DNA of 64,000 nt from Pseudomonas paralcaligenes (GTDB taxonomy: Bacteria > Pseudomonadota > Gammaproteobacteria > Pseudomonadales > Pseudomonadaceae). The notes under the pieces are model-generated. The model was not told the DNA's origin. It did no database searches and was given only the letters and a program-made list of their open reading frames with translations. Both the position numbers and the translations under genes were made by a program. Below are positions 9,501 to 18,335 of the stretch, piece by piece (the stretch's first letter is position 1; each line of letters starts with the position of its first letter). The stretch lies in NCBI RefSeq assembly GCF_019655855.1, contig NZ_BPFX01000034.1, forward strand, positions 1 through 64,000, written 5' to 3'.

Positions 9501-11401
9501 ACATGGCCGGCGACGTGTTCGGCAACGGCCTGCTGCTGTCGGACAAGCTGCAGATGGTCGCCGCCTTCAACCATATGCACATATTCGTCGACCCCAACCC
9601 GGACGCGGCCCGCAGCTTCGTCGAGCGTCAGCGCCTGTTCGCCCTGCCGCGCTCGTCCTGGGCCGACTACGATGCCAAATTGATCTCCGAGGGCGGCGGT
9701 ATCTTCCTGCGCAGCGCCAAGAGCATCGCCATCTCCCCGCAGATGAAGGAACGCTTCGACATCGCTGCCGACAAGCTGGCGCCTACCGAGCTGATCAACG
9801 CGCTGCTCAAGGCGCCGGTGGATCTGATCTGGAACGGCGGCATCGGCACCTATGTGAAGTCGATCAAGGAGACCCACGCCGACGTCGGCGACAAGGCCAA
9901 CGATGGCCTGCGGGTCAACGGCAATGAACTGCGCGCCAAGGTGGTGGGCGAGGGCGGCAACCTGGGCATGACCCAGCTCGGTCGTGTCGAATACGGCCTC
10001 AGCGGCGGCGCCAGCAACACCGACTTCATCGACAACGCCGGCGGCGTGGACTGTTCCGACCACGAGGTCAACATCAAGATCCTGCTCGGCGAGATCGTCG
10101 CCGCCGGCGACATGACCGGCAAGCAGCGCAACAAGCTGCTGGCCGACATGACCGACGACGTCGGCAAGCTGGTGCTGGGCAACAACTACAAGCAGACCCA
10201 GGCCCTGTCCCTGGCCGAGCGCCGCGCCCGCGAGCGGCTGGCCGAGTACAAGCGCCTGATGGCGGCGCTGGAAGCGGCCGGCAAGCTGGACCGGGCGCTG
10301 GAGTTCCTGCCCTCCGACGACGAACTCAACGAGCGCGCCGCCAACGGCCGCGGCCTGACCCGGCCGGAGCTGTCGGTGCTGATCTCCTACAGCAAGATCG
10401 ACCTCAAGGAGGCGCTGCTCAAGTCCCTGGTGCCGGACGACGACTACCTGGCCCGCGAGATGGAGACCGCCTTCCCGGCGCGCCTGACCCAGAAGTTCGG
10501 CGAGGCCATGCGCCGCCACCGCCTCAAGCGCGAGATCGTCAGCACCCAGATCGCCAACGACCTGGTCAACCACATGGGCATCACCTTCGTGCAGCGCCTG
10601 AAGGAGTCCACCGGCATGAGCGCGGCCAACGTCGCCGGCGCCTACGTCATCGTCCGTGACGTGTTCCGCCTGCCGCACTGGTGGAAGCAGATCGAGGCGC
10701 TGGACTACAAGGTGCCGGCCGAGCTGCAGCTGTCGCTGATGGACGAGCTGATGCGCCTGGGCCGCCGCGCCACCCGCTGGTTCCTGCGCAGTCGTCGCGA
10801 GGACCTGGACGCCGCCCGCGACGTCGGCCACTTCGCCCCGCGCGTGGCCGAACTGGCCGGGCGCCTGGACGAGCTGCTGGAAGGCCCGGCCCGCGAGCAG
10901 TGGCTGGCGCGCTACCAGGGCTTCGTCGAAGCCGGCGCGCCGGAGGAACTGGCCCGTGTGGTCGCCGGCACCACCCACCTCTATACCCTGCTGCCGATCA
11001 TCGAGGCGGCCGACGTCACCGGCCAGGACGCCAGCGAGGTGGCCACCGCCTACTTCGCCGTGGGCGGGGCGCTGGAGCTGTCCTGGTACCTGCAGCAGAT
11101 CACCAACCTGCCGGTGGAGAACAACTGGCAGGCCCTGGCCCGCGAGGCGTTCCGCGACGATCTGGACTGGCAGCAGCGGGCCATCACCATCGCCGTGCTG
11201 CAGATGGCCGACGGTCCCAAGGACATCGAGGAGCGGGTCGGCTACTGGCTGGAGCAGCACCGGACCCTGGTACAGCGCTGGCTGGCCATGCTGGCCGAGC
11301 TGCGCGCCGCCACCGGCACCGACTACGCCATGTACGCGGTGGCCAACCGGGAGCTGATGGACCTGGCGCAGAGCGACAAGCAGGGCGTGTGCATCCCCTG
11401 A
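6539..11401 (+). CDS. gdhB: NAD-dependent glutamate dehydrogenase, giant type
   Basis: This 1620-residue enzyme is the large GDH that oxidises glutamate to 2-oxoglutarate and ammonium with NAD+. It is a catabolic enzyme used for growth on glutamate and arginine. The length equals that of the P. aeruginosa enzyme. The N-terminal half is regulatory. The catalytic dehydrogenase core lies around residues 800-1150, with RGGLRWSDR and the lysine-rich VKNAVIVPMGAKGGF segment, followed by a Rossmann part (TTVIGIGDMAGDVFGNG). The start MAFFTAASKADF at 6539 is chosen because a GGAG lies 7 nt upstream; an in-frame start at 6425 lacks one. It is monocistronic and ends in a strong terminator. Confidence 0.95.
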   Translation: MAFFTAASKADFQHQLQAALAQHVSDKALPQVALFAEQFFGIVSLDELTQRRLGDLAGSTLSSWRLLERFDPAKPVVRVYNPDYEKHGWQSTHTAVEVLHADLPFLVDSVRMELNRRGYSIHTLQNSVFSVKRKKSGELQEILAKGSTGKDVQHEALMYLEIDRCASANELRALEKAIQEVLEEVRLAVADFGPMKARAEQLLAWLDKAKLKVDGAELAEVKTFLGWLLDNHFTFLGYEEFTVVEEQDGGHLVYDPASLLGLSKRLRPGLTKEDAHIEEEAVDYLRQPVLLSFAKAATPSRVHRPAYPDFVSIRELDAKGKVIKECRFMGLYTSSVYSQSVSRIPYIRRKVDEIAERSGFDRQAHLGKELEQVLEVLPRDDLFQTPVDELFNTAIAIVQIQERNKLRLFLRRDPYGRFAYCLAYVPRDVYSTETRLKIQQILMDRLQASDCEFWTYFSESVLARVQFILKVDPKNRVQIDPVRLEKEVIQACRSWKDDYASLVVESFGEAQGTSVLADFPKGFPAGYTERFAPHSAVVDMQHLLSLSDKRPLVMSFYQPLTQSDQELHCKLYHADTPLPLSDVLPILENLGLRVLGEFPYRLRRADGREFWIHDFAFTTAGGVNVDIQELNETLQEAFVRIVEGLAENDGFNRLVLTASMPWRDVALLRAYARYLKQIRLGFDLGYIAATLVNHADIAKELVRLFKTRFYLARKLSAEDLEDKQQKLEQAILAALDNVAVLNEDRILRRYLDLIKATLRTNFYQPGADGQPKHYFSFKLSPRLIPEIPRPVPKFEIFVYSPRVEGVHLRFGDVARGGLRWSDREEDFRTEVLGLVKAQQVKNAVIVPMGAKGGFIPRRLPVGGSRDDIQAEGIACYRIFISGLLDVTDNLKEGKVVPPEAVVRHDPDDPYLVVAADKGTATFSDIANGIAQDYGFWLGDAFASGGSAGYDHKGMGITAKGGWVSVQRHFRERGIDVQQDLTTVIGIGDMAGDVFGNGLLLSDKLQMVAAFNHMHIFVDPNPDAARSFVERQRLFALPRSSWADYDAKLISEGGGIFLRSAKSIAISPQMKERFDIAADKLAPTELINALLKAPVDLIWNGGIGTYVKSIKETHADVGDKANDGLRVNGNELRAKVVGEGGNLGMTQLGRVEYGLSGGASNTDFIDNAGGVDCSDHEVNIKILLGEIVAAGDMTGKQRNKLLADMTDDVGKLVLGNNYKQTQALSLAERRARERLAEYKRLMAALEAAGKLDRALEFLPSDDELNERAANGRGLTRPELSVLISYSKIDLKEALLKSLVPDDDYLAREMETAFPARLTQKFGEAMRRHRLKREIVSTQIANDLVNHMGITFVQRLKESTGMSAANVAGAYVIVRDVFRLPHWWKQIEALDYKVPAELQLSLMDELMRLGRRATRWFLRSRREDLDAARDVGHFAPRVAELAGRLDELLEGPAREQWLARYQGFVEAGAPEELARVVAGTTHLYTLLPIIEAADVTGQDASEVATAYFAVGGALELSWYLQQITNLPVENNWQALAREAFRDDLDWQQRAITIAVLQMADGPKDIEERVGYWLEQHRTLVQRWLAMLAELRAATGTDYAMYAVANRELMDLAQSDKQGVCIP

Positions 11402-11424
11402 CGCCCGGCTGACGCAGAAACAAA

Positions 11425-11458
11425 AAATCCGACGCCTGAAGATTCGGGCGTCGGATTT
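11425..11458. terminator. Bidirectional terminator between gdhB and the stress-protein gene
   Basis: A perfect 12-bp stem (AAATCCGACGCC / GGCGTCGGATTT) with a 10-nt loop is flanked by A-rich and T-rich ends. It lies between the convergent gdhB and universal stress protein genes, so it can serve both strands. Confidence 0.85.
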
Positions 11459-11490
11459 GGCTTTCTACCGGGTGGAAGGTGGGTTGGCCG

Positions 11491-12354
11491 TCAGCGCTGG
11501 GCCACCAGGTCTTCCAGGTGGGCGATCATGTCGTCGGGCTTGCCGACCAGCACGTCGCTTTCCAGCGCGTCGAGCACCACCTCGGCGGTGTTGCCGATCA
11601 GCGCGCCGGAGAGGCCGGTGCGGGCTACGGTGCCGATGATCGTCACCACCGCGCCGAGCTTGCTGGCGGTGTGCGGGATCAGCACGTCGGCCGGGCCTTC
11701 CTCGAGGTGCAGGCGGTCGTCGCTGATGTCGTACTCCTCCTGGAAGGCCTTGCACTGGGCACGGTAGCGCGCCTCGATGGTTTCCCGCAGCTGGAAGGTC
11801 GGGTCGGCGGCGGACAGCATGGGGGAGGGGTGCGCACTGATCACGTGCAGGGTGCCATTGGCCAGCTTGGCGATGTCGTAGCCGTTGCTGATGATGCCGG
11901 AGTGCAGGGTGCGGTGTTCGGCGTCGCCATTGCCCACGTCCACCGCGGCGAGGATGATGCCGCCGGTCCAGGGGCGGTCGGTCTTGACCATCAGCACCGG
12001 GCTTGGGCAGTAGCGCAGCAGCTTCCAGTCCTCGGGGGTGATCAGCGCTTTCTTCAGCGGGTTGTCGGGGACGTGCTGCTTGATCACCAGGCCGCAACCC
12101 TCGACCTGCTGGGCCGCGATGATGGTCTGGTAATAGCCTTCGTGCCAGGCCTGCTGGGTGGTGACGCTATAGCCTTCCTGCTGCAGGGTCGCCAGATGCT
12201 CGGCGAGATAGGCGCCGTGATCGCCCTTCTTGTCGCAGACCAGCAGGTGGAGATGCGACTGGGTCACACCAGCGATCAGCTTGGCGCGCTTGAGCGCCAG
12301 CTCCTCCGGATGTTGCGGGTTCATCACCACCAGAATGCTGCGTATGGCTTGCAT
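11491..12354 (-). CDS. Tandem universal stress protein (UspE type)
   Basis: This 287-residue protein contains two universal stress protein domains. The first begins IRSILVVMNPQHPEE, and the second ends with ATP-fold sequence AVVTIIGTVARTGLSGALIGNTAEVVLD. Proteins of this class are induced in stationary phase, stress or anaerobiosis and support survival. The start is placed at 12354 (MQAIRSILVV); an ATG 18 nt upstream is possible. An FNR/ANR-like box lies exactly 41.5 bp before a TATAGT -10 upstream, so anaerobic induction is likely. It is convergent with gdhB and divergent from miaE. Confidence 0.9.
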   Translation of the reverse strand: MQAIRSILVVMNPQHPEELALKRAKLIAGVTQSHLHLLVCDKKGDHGAYLAEHLATLQQEGYSVTTQQAWHEGYYQTIIAAQQVEGCGLVIKQHVPDNPLKKALITPEDWKLLRYCPSPVLMVKTDRPWTGGIILAAVDVGNGDAEHRTLHSGIISNGYDIAKLANGTLHVISAHPSPMLSAADPTFQLRETIEARYRAQCKAFQEEYDISDDRLHLEEGPADVLIPHTASKLGAVVTIIGTVARTGLSGALIGNTAEVVLDALESDVLVGKPDDMIAHLEDLVAQR

Positions 12355-12392
12355 GAGCGTTTCCCTGTGCAATGAGTCTTGGAATGCTGCCC

Positions 12393-12434
12393 ACTATAGA
12401 GGTGGGCGGTGGTGGTGGCGTTGACCTGTATCAC
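12393..12434 (-). promoter_or_regulatory. ANR/FNR-type class II promoter for the tandem stress protein
   Basis: Read on the minus strand, an FNR-like box GTGAT-ACAG-GTCAA (12421-12434, 8 of 10 bases to TTGAT-N4-ATCAA) precedes a -10 hexamer TATAGT (12393-12398). The inferred start is 12386, which puts the centre of the box at -41.5, the standard class II activator position. Several Pseudomonas universal stress proteins are known ANR targets. The assignment here is from motif and spacing only. Confidence 0.65.
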
Positions 12435-12464
12435 TGCCTGGCTGGTCCCGCGCACCCCGATCCG

Positions 12465-12470
12465 TATAAT
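12465..12470 (+). promoter_or_regulatory. Probable -10 element of miaE
   Basis: A perfect TATAAT lies 50 nt upstream of the chosen miaE start codon. The -35 region around 12442-12447 is weak (CTGGTC). Because TATAATG includes an in-frame ATG, the element could be misread as a start codon. Confidence 0.5.
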
Positions 12471-12519
12471 GGCCCGCCCCGCCGTCCCTGCCAACACCGA
12501 TCCCCTGGACCCGTCGCCC

Positions 12520-13125
12520 GTGAACCTGCCCGAAATCCATCAATTCCTCGCCTGTCCCACGCCGGATGCCTGGGTGCAGGCGGCGCTGGCCGACCAGGAG
12601 ACCCTGCTGATCGACCACAAGAACAACGAGTTCAAGGCGGCGTCCACGGCGATGGCACTGATCGCCAAGTACAGCCAGGCGCTCGATCTGGTCAACTTCA
12701 TGTCGCGCCTGGCCCGCGAGGAGCTGGTGCACCACGAACAGGTGCTGCGCATCATGAAGAAGCGGCGTATCGAACCGCGCCCAGTCTCGGCCGCACGCTA
12801 CGCCTCGGGCCTGCGCAAGCTGGTGCGCAACCACGAACCGCAGAAGCTGGTCGACACCCTGGTGGTCGGCGCCTTCATCGAGGCACGCAGCTGCGAGCGC
12901 TTCGAGGCACTGGTGCCGCATCTGGACGAGGAACTGGGAAAGTTCTACGGCGGCCTGCTCAAGTCCGAATCGCGGCACTTCCAGGGCTACCTGAAGCTGG
13001 CCTACCAGTACGGTGAGGAAGCGGACGTGGAGCGGGTGATCGAGCGGATGCGCGAGGCCGAACGCGAGCTGATCGAGTCGCCGGACGAGGAATTCCGCTT
13101 CCACAGCGGCGTGCCGCACTCCTGA
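12520..13125 (+). CDS. miaE: tRNA 2-methylthio-N6-isopentenyladenosine(37) hydroxylase
   Basis: This 201-residue protein hydroxylates the isopentenyl group of ms2i6A37 in tRNAs that read UNN codons, in an O2-dependent di-iron reaction. Two ExxH di-iron motifs are visible (ELVH in REELVHHEQV, and ESRH in KSESRHFQGY), in a four-helix bundle like ferritin. The start is uncertain. The GTG at 12520 (then NLPEIHQFLACPTP) matches the family N-terminus. An ATG at 12469 would add 17 residues but overlaps a perfect TATAAT -10. The gene ends at a strong terminator shared with the convergent bfd. Confidence 0.9.
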   Translation: MNLPEIHQFLACPTPDAWVQAALADQETLLIDHKNNEFKAASTAMALIAKYSQALDLVNFMSRLAREELVHHEQVLRIMKKRRIEPRPVSAARYASGLRKLVRNHEPQKLVDTLVVGAFIEARSCERFEALVPHLDEELGKFYGGLLKSESRHFQGYLKLAYQYGEEADVERVIERMREAERELIESPDEEFRFHSGVPHS

Positions 13126-13145
13126 TCCCCAGGCTACCGCGCATA

Positions 13146-13174
13146 AAAAAGCCGGACTCAAGGTCCGGCTTTTT
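13146..13174. terminator. Bidirectional terminator between miaE and bfd
   Basis: The stem GCCGGAC/GTCCGGC is extended by A5/T5 with a 5-nt loop (TCAAG). It lies between two convergent genes and has a T-run on both strands. Confidence 0.88.
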
Positions 13175-13191
13175 CGTATTCGGGAAATTGC

Positions 13192-13404
13192 TCAGGCGGC
13201 GACGAAGCTGGCCGAGTACGCCAGGGTGCTGCTCTGCACCTCGCCCAGCGTGTCGCGTACCACCTGCTTGGCCAGGCAGGCGCACTTGCCGCACTGGGTA
13301 CCCACGCCGAGGCTCTCGCGGACTTCACGGTAGCTGCAGCAACCTTCGTAGATGGCTTCGCGGATTTGGCCGTCGGTGACGCCCTGGCAGAGGCAAACGT
13401 ACAT
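13192..13404 (-). CDS. bfd: Bacterioferritin-associated ferredoxin
   Basis: This 70-residue protein is a [2Fe-2S] BFD-fold ferredoxin that docks on bacterioferritin and reduces the stored ferric core to release iron. Four Cys ligands are visible: MYVCLC (Cys4, Cys6) and TQCGKCAC (Cys38 and Cys41). Its length is that of typical Bfd. The bacterioferritin gene itself is not adjacent. The promoter overlaps a Fur-like box, which fits the known induction of bfd under iron starvation. It is convergent with miaE and shares its terminator. Confidence 0.95.
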   Translation of the reverse strand: MYVCLCQGVTDGQIREAIYEGCCSYREVRESLGVGTQCGKCACLAKQVVRDTLGEVQSSTLAYSASFVAA

Positions 13405-13436
13405 GGCAGGCTCATGAAACAGGTTCGATGCGACGG

Positions 13437-13465
13437 ATACTAATGTTAATGAGAATGCTTGTCAA
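13437..13465 (-). promoter_or_regulatory. bfd promoter with embedded Fur box
   Basis: Read on the minus strand, -35 TTGACA (13460-13465) and -10 TAGTAT (13437-13442) are separated by exactly 17 bp. A Fur-like 7-1-7 site, TGAGAAT-G-CTTGTCA on the plus strand (13450-13464), matches 11 of 14 positions of TGATAAT-N-ATTATCA and overlaps the -35 and spacer. Bound Fur would block the polymerase. Confidence 0.8.
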
Positions 13466-13527
13466 AGTGTGACGGAATATCTTCCTGTCTGAGTTTGTTT
13501 CCGAAACGTCGGCCTGTTTCAGTCAAA

Positions 13528-13553
13528 AAAACGCCGCATGGCTGCGGCGTTTT
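13528..13553 (-). terminator. Terminator of the pyrC-rnt operon
   Basis: The stem AAAACGCCGCA / TGCGGCGTTTT has a 4-nt loop. On the minus strand it is followed by a run of T residues, 26 nt after the rnt stop codon. Confidence 0.85.
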
Positions 13554-13578
13554 CTATGGGTGGGGGGCGAGGTTGGGG

Positions 13579-14253
13579 CTAGTGGTCGAACTCGTCCCAG
13601 CCGCCCATTTCCTTCCAGCGGTTGACGATGCCGCAGAACAGCTCGGCGGTCTTCTCCGTGTCGTAGCGCGCGGAATGCGCTTCCTTGCCGTCGAACTCGA
13701 TGCCGGCGGCCTGGCAGGCCTTGGCCAGCACGGTCTGGCCGTAGGCGAGGCCGGCCAGGGTGGCCGTGTCGAAGCTGGAGAAGGGATGGAAGGGGTTGCG
13801 CTTGAGGTCGCAACGGGCCACGGCGGCGTTGAGGAAGCCGAGGTCGAAGCTGCTGTTGTGGCCGACCAGGATGGCGCGCTTGCAGCCGTTGGCCTTGATC
13901 GACTTGCGCAGGCCCCGGAAGATTTCGGTCAGCGCATGTTCCTCGCTCACTGCCATGCGCAGCGGGTGATCGAGTTTGATGCCGGTGAACTCCAGCGCCG
14001 CCGCCTCGATGTTGGCACCCTCGAAGGGCTCGATGCGGAAGAAGTGGGTGTGGTCCGGGTAGAGGAAGCCGCCTTCGTCCATGGCGACGGTAGTGGCGGC
14101 GATCTCCAGCAGCGCGTCGGTGGCGGCGTTGAAGCCGCCGGTCTCCACGTCCACCACCACCGGCAGGTAGCCGCGGAAGCGCGCGGCCATCGGGTGGCGT
14201 GGGCCGGACGGCAGGCTGCCGTCGAGTTCGTCGTCGAAGTTGTCTTCGCTCAC
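13579..14253 (-). CDS. rnt: Ribonuclease T
   Basis: This 224-residue DEDD-family 3'-5' exoribonuclease trims tRNA and other stable RNA 3' ends and turns over the tRNA CCA end. Exo motifs are visible: [11 protein letters not shown] near residue 33; [14 protein letters not shown]; and [17 protein letters not shown]. The length equals the P. aeruginosa protein. The start is a GTG at 14253 that overlaps the pyrC stop by 4 nt (GTGA), preceding EDNFDDEL. It is therefore co-transcribed with pyrC, and a terminator follows. Confidence 0.94.
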   Translation of the reverse strand: MSEDNFDDELDGSLPSGPRHPMAARFRGYLPVVVDVETGGFNAATDALLEIAATTVAMDEGGFLYPDHTHFFRIEPFEGANIEAAALEFTGIKLDHPLRMAVSEEHALTEIFRGLRKSIKANGCKRAILVGHNSSFDLGFLNAAVARCDLKRNPFHPFSSFDTATLAGLAYGQTVLAKACQAAGIEFDGKEAHSARYDTEKTAELFCGIVNRWKEMGGWDEFDH

Positions 14254-15296
14254 GCTTGGTCCTCCAGCAGGCGCCATTGCAGCTTCTCGCCGGCGCGCAG
14301 CGGAATCACCCGGTTCTCGCCCAGCGGCAGTTCGCTCGGGCCGGTCCATTCCTCGCGTACCAGGGTGATGCGGTCGGTGTTGCGTGGCAGGCCGTAGAAA
14401 TCCGGGCCGTGCAGGCTGGCGAAACCTTCCAGCTTGTCCAGCGCCTGGCGCTGCTCGAAGGCCTCGGCATACAGCTCGATGGCAGCGTGCGCGGTGTAGC
14501 AGCCGGCGCAGCCGCAGGCGGCTTCCTTGGCATGCTGGGCGTGCGGCGCCGAGTCGGTGCCGAGGAAGAATTTCGGGTTGCCGCTGGTGGCGGCGTCCAG
14601 CAGGGCTTCCTGATGGGTGTTGCGCTTGAGGATCGGCAGGCAATAGAAGTGCGGACGGATGCCGCCGACCAGCATGTGGTTGCGGTTGTACAGCAGGTGG
14701 TGGGCGGTGATGGTGGCGCCGACGTTGGCCGGTGCGCCCCTGACGAACTGCGCCGCGTCGCCGGTGGTGATGTGCTCGAACACCACCTTCAGCGTCGGGA
14801 AACGCTCGACCACACGAACCAGATGCTCGTCGATGAAGCGCTTCTCGCGGTCGAACACGTCCACGTCGGCGCGGGTCACCTCGCCATGTACCAGCAGCGG
14901 CAGGCCGACCTCGGCCATGGCTTCCAGCACCGGGAAGATGTTGTCGATGCTGGTGACGCCGGAATCGGAGTTGGTGGTGGCGCCGGCCGGATAGAGCTTG
15001 GCGGCGTGGACGAAGCCGCTGGCCTTGGCGGCGCGCACGTCTTCGGCGGAAGTCTTGTCGGTGAGGTAGAGCACCATCAGCGGTTCGAAGCGGCTACCGG
15101 CTGGGCGGGCGGCCAGGATGCGCCCGCGATAGGCCTCGGCCTCGGCGGCGTTGCGCACCGGCGGCACTAGGTTGGGCATGATGATGGCGCGGGCGAAGGT
15201 CCGCGCGACATCGCGGACGGTGTGCTGCAGGACGGCACCATCGCGCAGATGGATGTGCCAGTCGTCTGGGCGCAGCAGGGTAATGCGGTCGGACAT
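14250..15296 (-). CDS. pyrC: Dihydroorotase
   Basis: This 348-residue enzyme makes dihydroorotate from carbamoyl aspartate in pyrimidine synthesis. The N-terminal zinc motif HIHLRD (14-19) is intact. So are the lysine expected to be carboxylated ([13 protein letters not shown]) and the later metal-ligand segments ([27 protein letters not shown]). It is the homodimeric class II (E. coli-like) form. It is upstream of and overlaps rnt, and is divergent from motY. Confidence 0.96.
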   Translation of the reverse strand: MSDRITLLRPDDWHIHLRDGAVLQHTVRDVARTFARAIIMPNLVPPVRNAAEAEAYRGRILAARPAGSRFEPLMVLYLTDKTSAEDVRAAKASGFVHAAKLYPAGATTNSDSGVTSIDNIFPVLEAMAEVGLPLLVHGEVTRADVDVFDREKRFIDEHLVRVVERFPTLKVVFEHITTGDAAQFVRGAPANVGATITAHHLLYNRNHMLVGGIRPHFYCLPILKRNTHQEALLDAATSGNPKFFLGTDSAPHAQHAKEAACGCAGCYTAHAAIELYAEAFEQRQALDKLEGFASLHGPDFYGLPRNTDRITLVREEWTGPSELPLGENRVIPLRAGEKLQWRLLEDQA

Positions 15297-15357
15297 GGGG
15301 ATTCCCGGCAGGTAAAACGTGGGCGAATGCTACCAGTTTTGCGGCTTCCACGACCTA

Positions 15358-15384
15358 TCAAGTTTCCGGCGCCGCTGCCGATAC
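15358..15384 (+). promoter_or_regulatory. Sigma28 (FliA) promoter of motY
   Basis: TCAAGTTT (15358-15365), an 11-bp spacer and GCCGATAC (15377-15384) match the flagellar sigma28 consensus TAAAGTTT-N11-GCCGATAA at 14 of 16 positions. It lies 36 nt upstream of the TTG start codon of motY. This ties the gene to late flagellar expression. Confidence 0.85.
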
Positions 15385-15420
15385 GGGCTATGAAAGCCGT
15401 ATCTCCCCACGGAGCCGATC

Positions 15421-16380
15421 TTGCGCCAGCCCAGCCTCCTCCTGCTCAGCCTGTTTGCCAGCCTGCCCTGGTGCATGCCGGCCGCGGCCATCACGTTCCA
15501 GACGCGCATGGAGAGCGTGGAGTGGAAGGTCGAGGGTGACCAGTTCGAATGCCGCCTGAGCCAGCCGATCGCCGATTTCGGCAGTGGCGAGTTCGTCCGC
15601 CGCGCCGGCGAGCAGGCAACGTTCCGCCTCAAGGCCCGCGAACGCTGGATGGGCGCCGGCTCGGCGACGCTGCTGGCCGCCGCCGCGCCGTGGCAGCCGG
15701 GCAGGGGGGACATCAACCTCGGTGCGCTGAGCGTCGGCAGCGGCGACGTGCCGTTCAACAGCAGCCAGGAACAGGCCGGGCGCCTGCTCACCGGCCTGAT
15801 GGAGGGCCGCAGCCCTCTGGTACGCCACCGCACCCTGCAGGGCGGCGACAGCCTGGAGGTGCGGTTGCTGCCGGTCAAGTTCAACCAGGCCTACAACGAC
15901 TACCTCAAGTGCACGGTCGGCCTGTTGCCGGTCAACTTCGACCAGATCCGCCAGACCCAGCTCGGCTTTCCCGGCGGCACCACCCTGGAACCCCTGGCCC
16001 AGGCCAAACTCGACATTATCCTGGATTTCATGAAGGCCGACCCGAGCGTCAACCGCATCCAGCTCGACGGCCATGCCGACAACTCCGGCAACCGCCTGAC
16101 CAATCGCGACGCCTCGCGCCGCCGCGCGGTGGCGGTGGAAGAGTACCTACGGGCCCACGGCGTCCCGGCCGAGCAGATCATCGTCCGCTTCCATGGCGAG
16201 CGTTACCCGCTGGTGAAGAACAACAGCGCGGCCAACCGGGCGAAGAACCGCCGGGTGACCATGACCCTGTCTCGCGAGCCCGTGATCGAGCCGGCCCCCG
16301 AGGCCCAGTCGCCGGCCGCTCCCGCCCCGACGGAGCCGACGCCCGCCGCCGGAACGTCGGGTCCGTCCTCCGCATCCTGA
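15421..16380 (+). CDS. motY: Flagellar stator-associated T-ring protein MotY
   Basis: This 319-residue periplasmic protein has a signal peptide (residues 1 to about 22, ending MPAAA), a MotY-type N-terminal beta domain, and a C-terminal OmpA peptidoglycan-binding domain (about 185-285, with IQLDGHADNSGN and ANRAKNRRVTMTL). A Pro/Ala/Ser-rich tail follows. MotY forms the T ring at the motor base and helps install stators. The P. aeruginosa gene at the same place (between pyrC and argG) is motY. The start is TTG, supported by a GGAG about 8 nt upstream and the sigma28 promoter before it. Confidence 0.9.
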   Translation: MRQPSLLLLSLFASLPWCMPAAAITFQTRMESVEWKVEGDQFECRLSQPIADFGSGEFVRRAGEQATFRLKARERWMGAGSATLLAAAAPWQPGRGDINLGALSVGSGDVPFNSSQEQAGRLLTGLMEGRSPLVRHRTLQGGDSLEVRLLPVKFNQAYNDYLKCTVGLLPVNFDQIRQTQLGFPGGTTLEPLAQAKLDIILDFMKADPSVNRIQLDGHADNSGNRLTNRDASRRRAVAVEEYLRAHGVPAEQIIVRFHGERYPLVKNNSAANRAKNRRVTMTLSREPVIEPAPEAQSPAAPAPTEPTPAAGTSGPSSAS

Positions 16381-16456
16381 AGTCGCCTGGGCAAATAAAT
16401 CTGTCGCTTTGTCGCTAGTGTCTGTCGCGCCCCTGTAAATCATTCCGCACGGCCGG

Positions 16457-16462
16457 TAGAAT
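16457..16462 (+). promoter_or_regulatory. Probable -10 element of argG
   Basis: TAGAAT lies 38 nt upstream of the argG start. The expected -35 position (16434-16439) holds only TGTAAA. The assignment is from position and the -10 alone. Confidence 0.4.
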
Positions 16463-16499
16463 CCCCGGTTTTCCGTACAACCCCCTGGAGTTGATTGGC

Positions 16500-17717
<1,218 letters not shown>

Positions 17718-17741
17718 TAAGCTGAACGCACCGAGCCAGAC

Positions 17742-17773
17742 GAACCCCGGCCACGAGCCGGGGTTCTGTTTTT
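17742..17773 (+). terminator. argG terminator
   Basis: The stem GAACCCCGGC / GCCGGGGTTC (10 bp, 5-nt loop) is followed by TGTTTTTA. It sits between argG and gloA. Confidence 0.9.
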
Positions 17774-17809
17774 ATAAGCCCGCACACGGGCAACGATGAG
17801 GAAAAACCG

Positions 17810-18202
17810 ATGAGACTGCTACATACCATGCTGCGCGTGGGCGACATGGACCGTTCCATCACCTTCTACACCGAGGTGCTGGGCATGACCCTGCTGCGCC
17901 GCAAGGAGTACCCGGACGGCCAGTTCACCCTGGCCTTCGTCGGCTACGGCAACGAGGCCGAGAACAGCGTGATCGAGCTGACCTACAACTGGGGCGTGGA
18001 CCGGTACGAACTGGGCACTGCCTACGGCCACATCGCCCTGGAAGTGGAAGACGTCTACAAGGCTTGCGAGGACATCCGTTCCCGTGGCGGCAAGATCACC
18101 CGCGAGCCGGGCCCGATGAAGCACGGCACCAGCATCCTGGCCTTCGTCGAAGACCCGGACGGCTACAAGATCGAACTGCTGTCGCCCAAGCGCAACGACT
18201 GA
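17810..18202 (+). CDS. gloA: Lactoylglutathione lyase (glyoxalase I)
   Basis: This 130-residue enzyme converts the methylglyoxal-glutathione hemithioacetal to S-lactoylglutathione. It is the first step of methylglyoxal detoxification. The four metal ligands known from E. coli are at the same positions: His5, Glu56, His74 and Glu122. The short length and absence of an insertion place it in the nickel-activated bacterial class. The partner enzyme gloB is also in the window (32228-33010) but not adjacent. Confidence 0.95.
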   Translation: MRLLHTMLRVGDMDRSITFYTEVLGMTLLRRKEYPDGQFTLAFVGYGNEAENSVIELTYNWGVDRYELGTAYGHIALEVEDVYKACEDIRSRGGKITREPGPMKHGTSILAFVEDPDGYKIELLSPKRND

Positions 18203-18249
18203 GACGCGCTCGCCGCCTTTTTGCATGAGCTGAGAGTTGGTGCTCAAAA

Positions 18250-18277
18250 ATTGACTATCAATGGATGATTGGTCAAT
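18250..18277. promoter_or_regulatory. AT-rich palindromes upstream of the secreted multidomain gene
   Basis: ATTGA-CTA-TCAAT (18250-18262) and ATTG-GT-CAAT (18268-18277) are two adjacent small palindromes in an AT-rich stretch, unlike the GC-rich surroundings. They lie about 60-85 nt before the start at 18336 and could be operator half-sites. No regulator can be named. Confidence 0.35.
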
Positions 18278-18335
18278 TACTTGACGATTTTGGGTTGCTA
18301 TAGTCGCCGCCCCACAACCTTTCAAGGACGAAAAG

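Noticed and set aside
7472..11260. 1262-residue open frame on the minus strand across gdhB
   Set aside because: It is a shadow of the strongly conserved plus-strand gdhB in GC-rich DNA; its product is a low-complexity Gly/Val/Leu/Gln/His/Arg mixture without domains.
12469..12471. ATG as the start of miaE
   Set aside because: It lies within a perfect TATAAT -10 sequence and would add 17 non-conserved residues; the GTG at 12520 fits the family N-terminus better.
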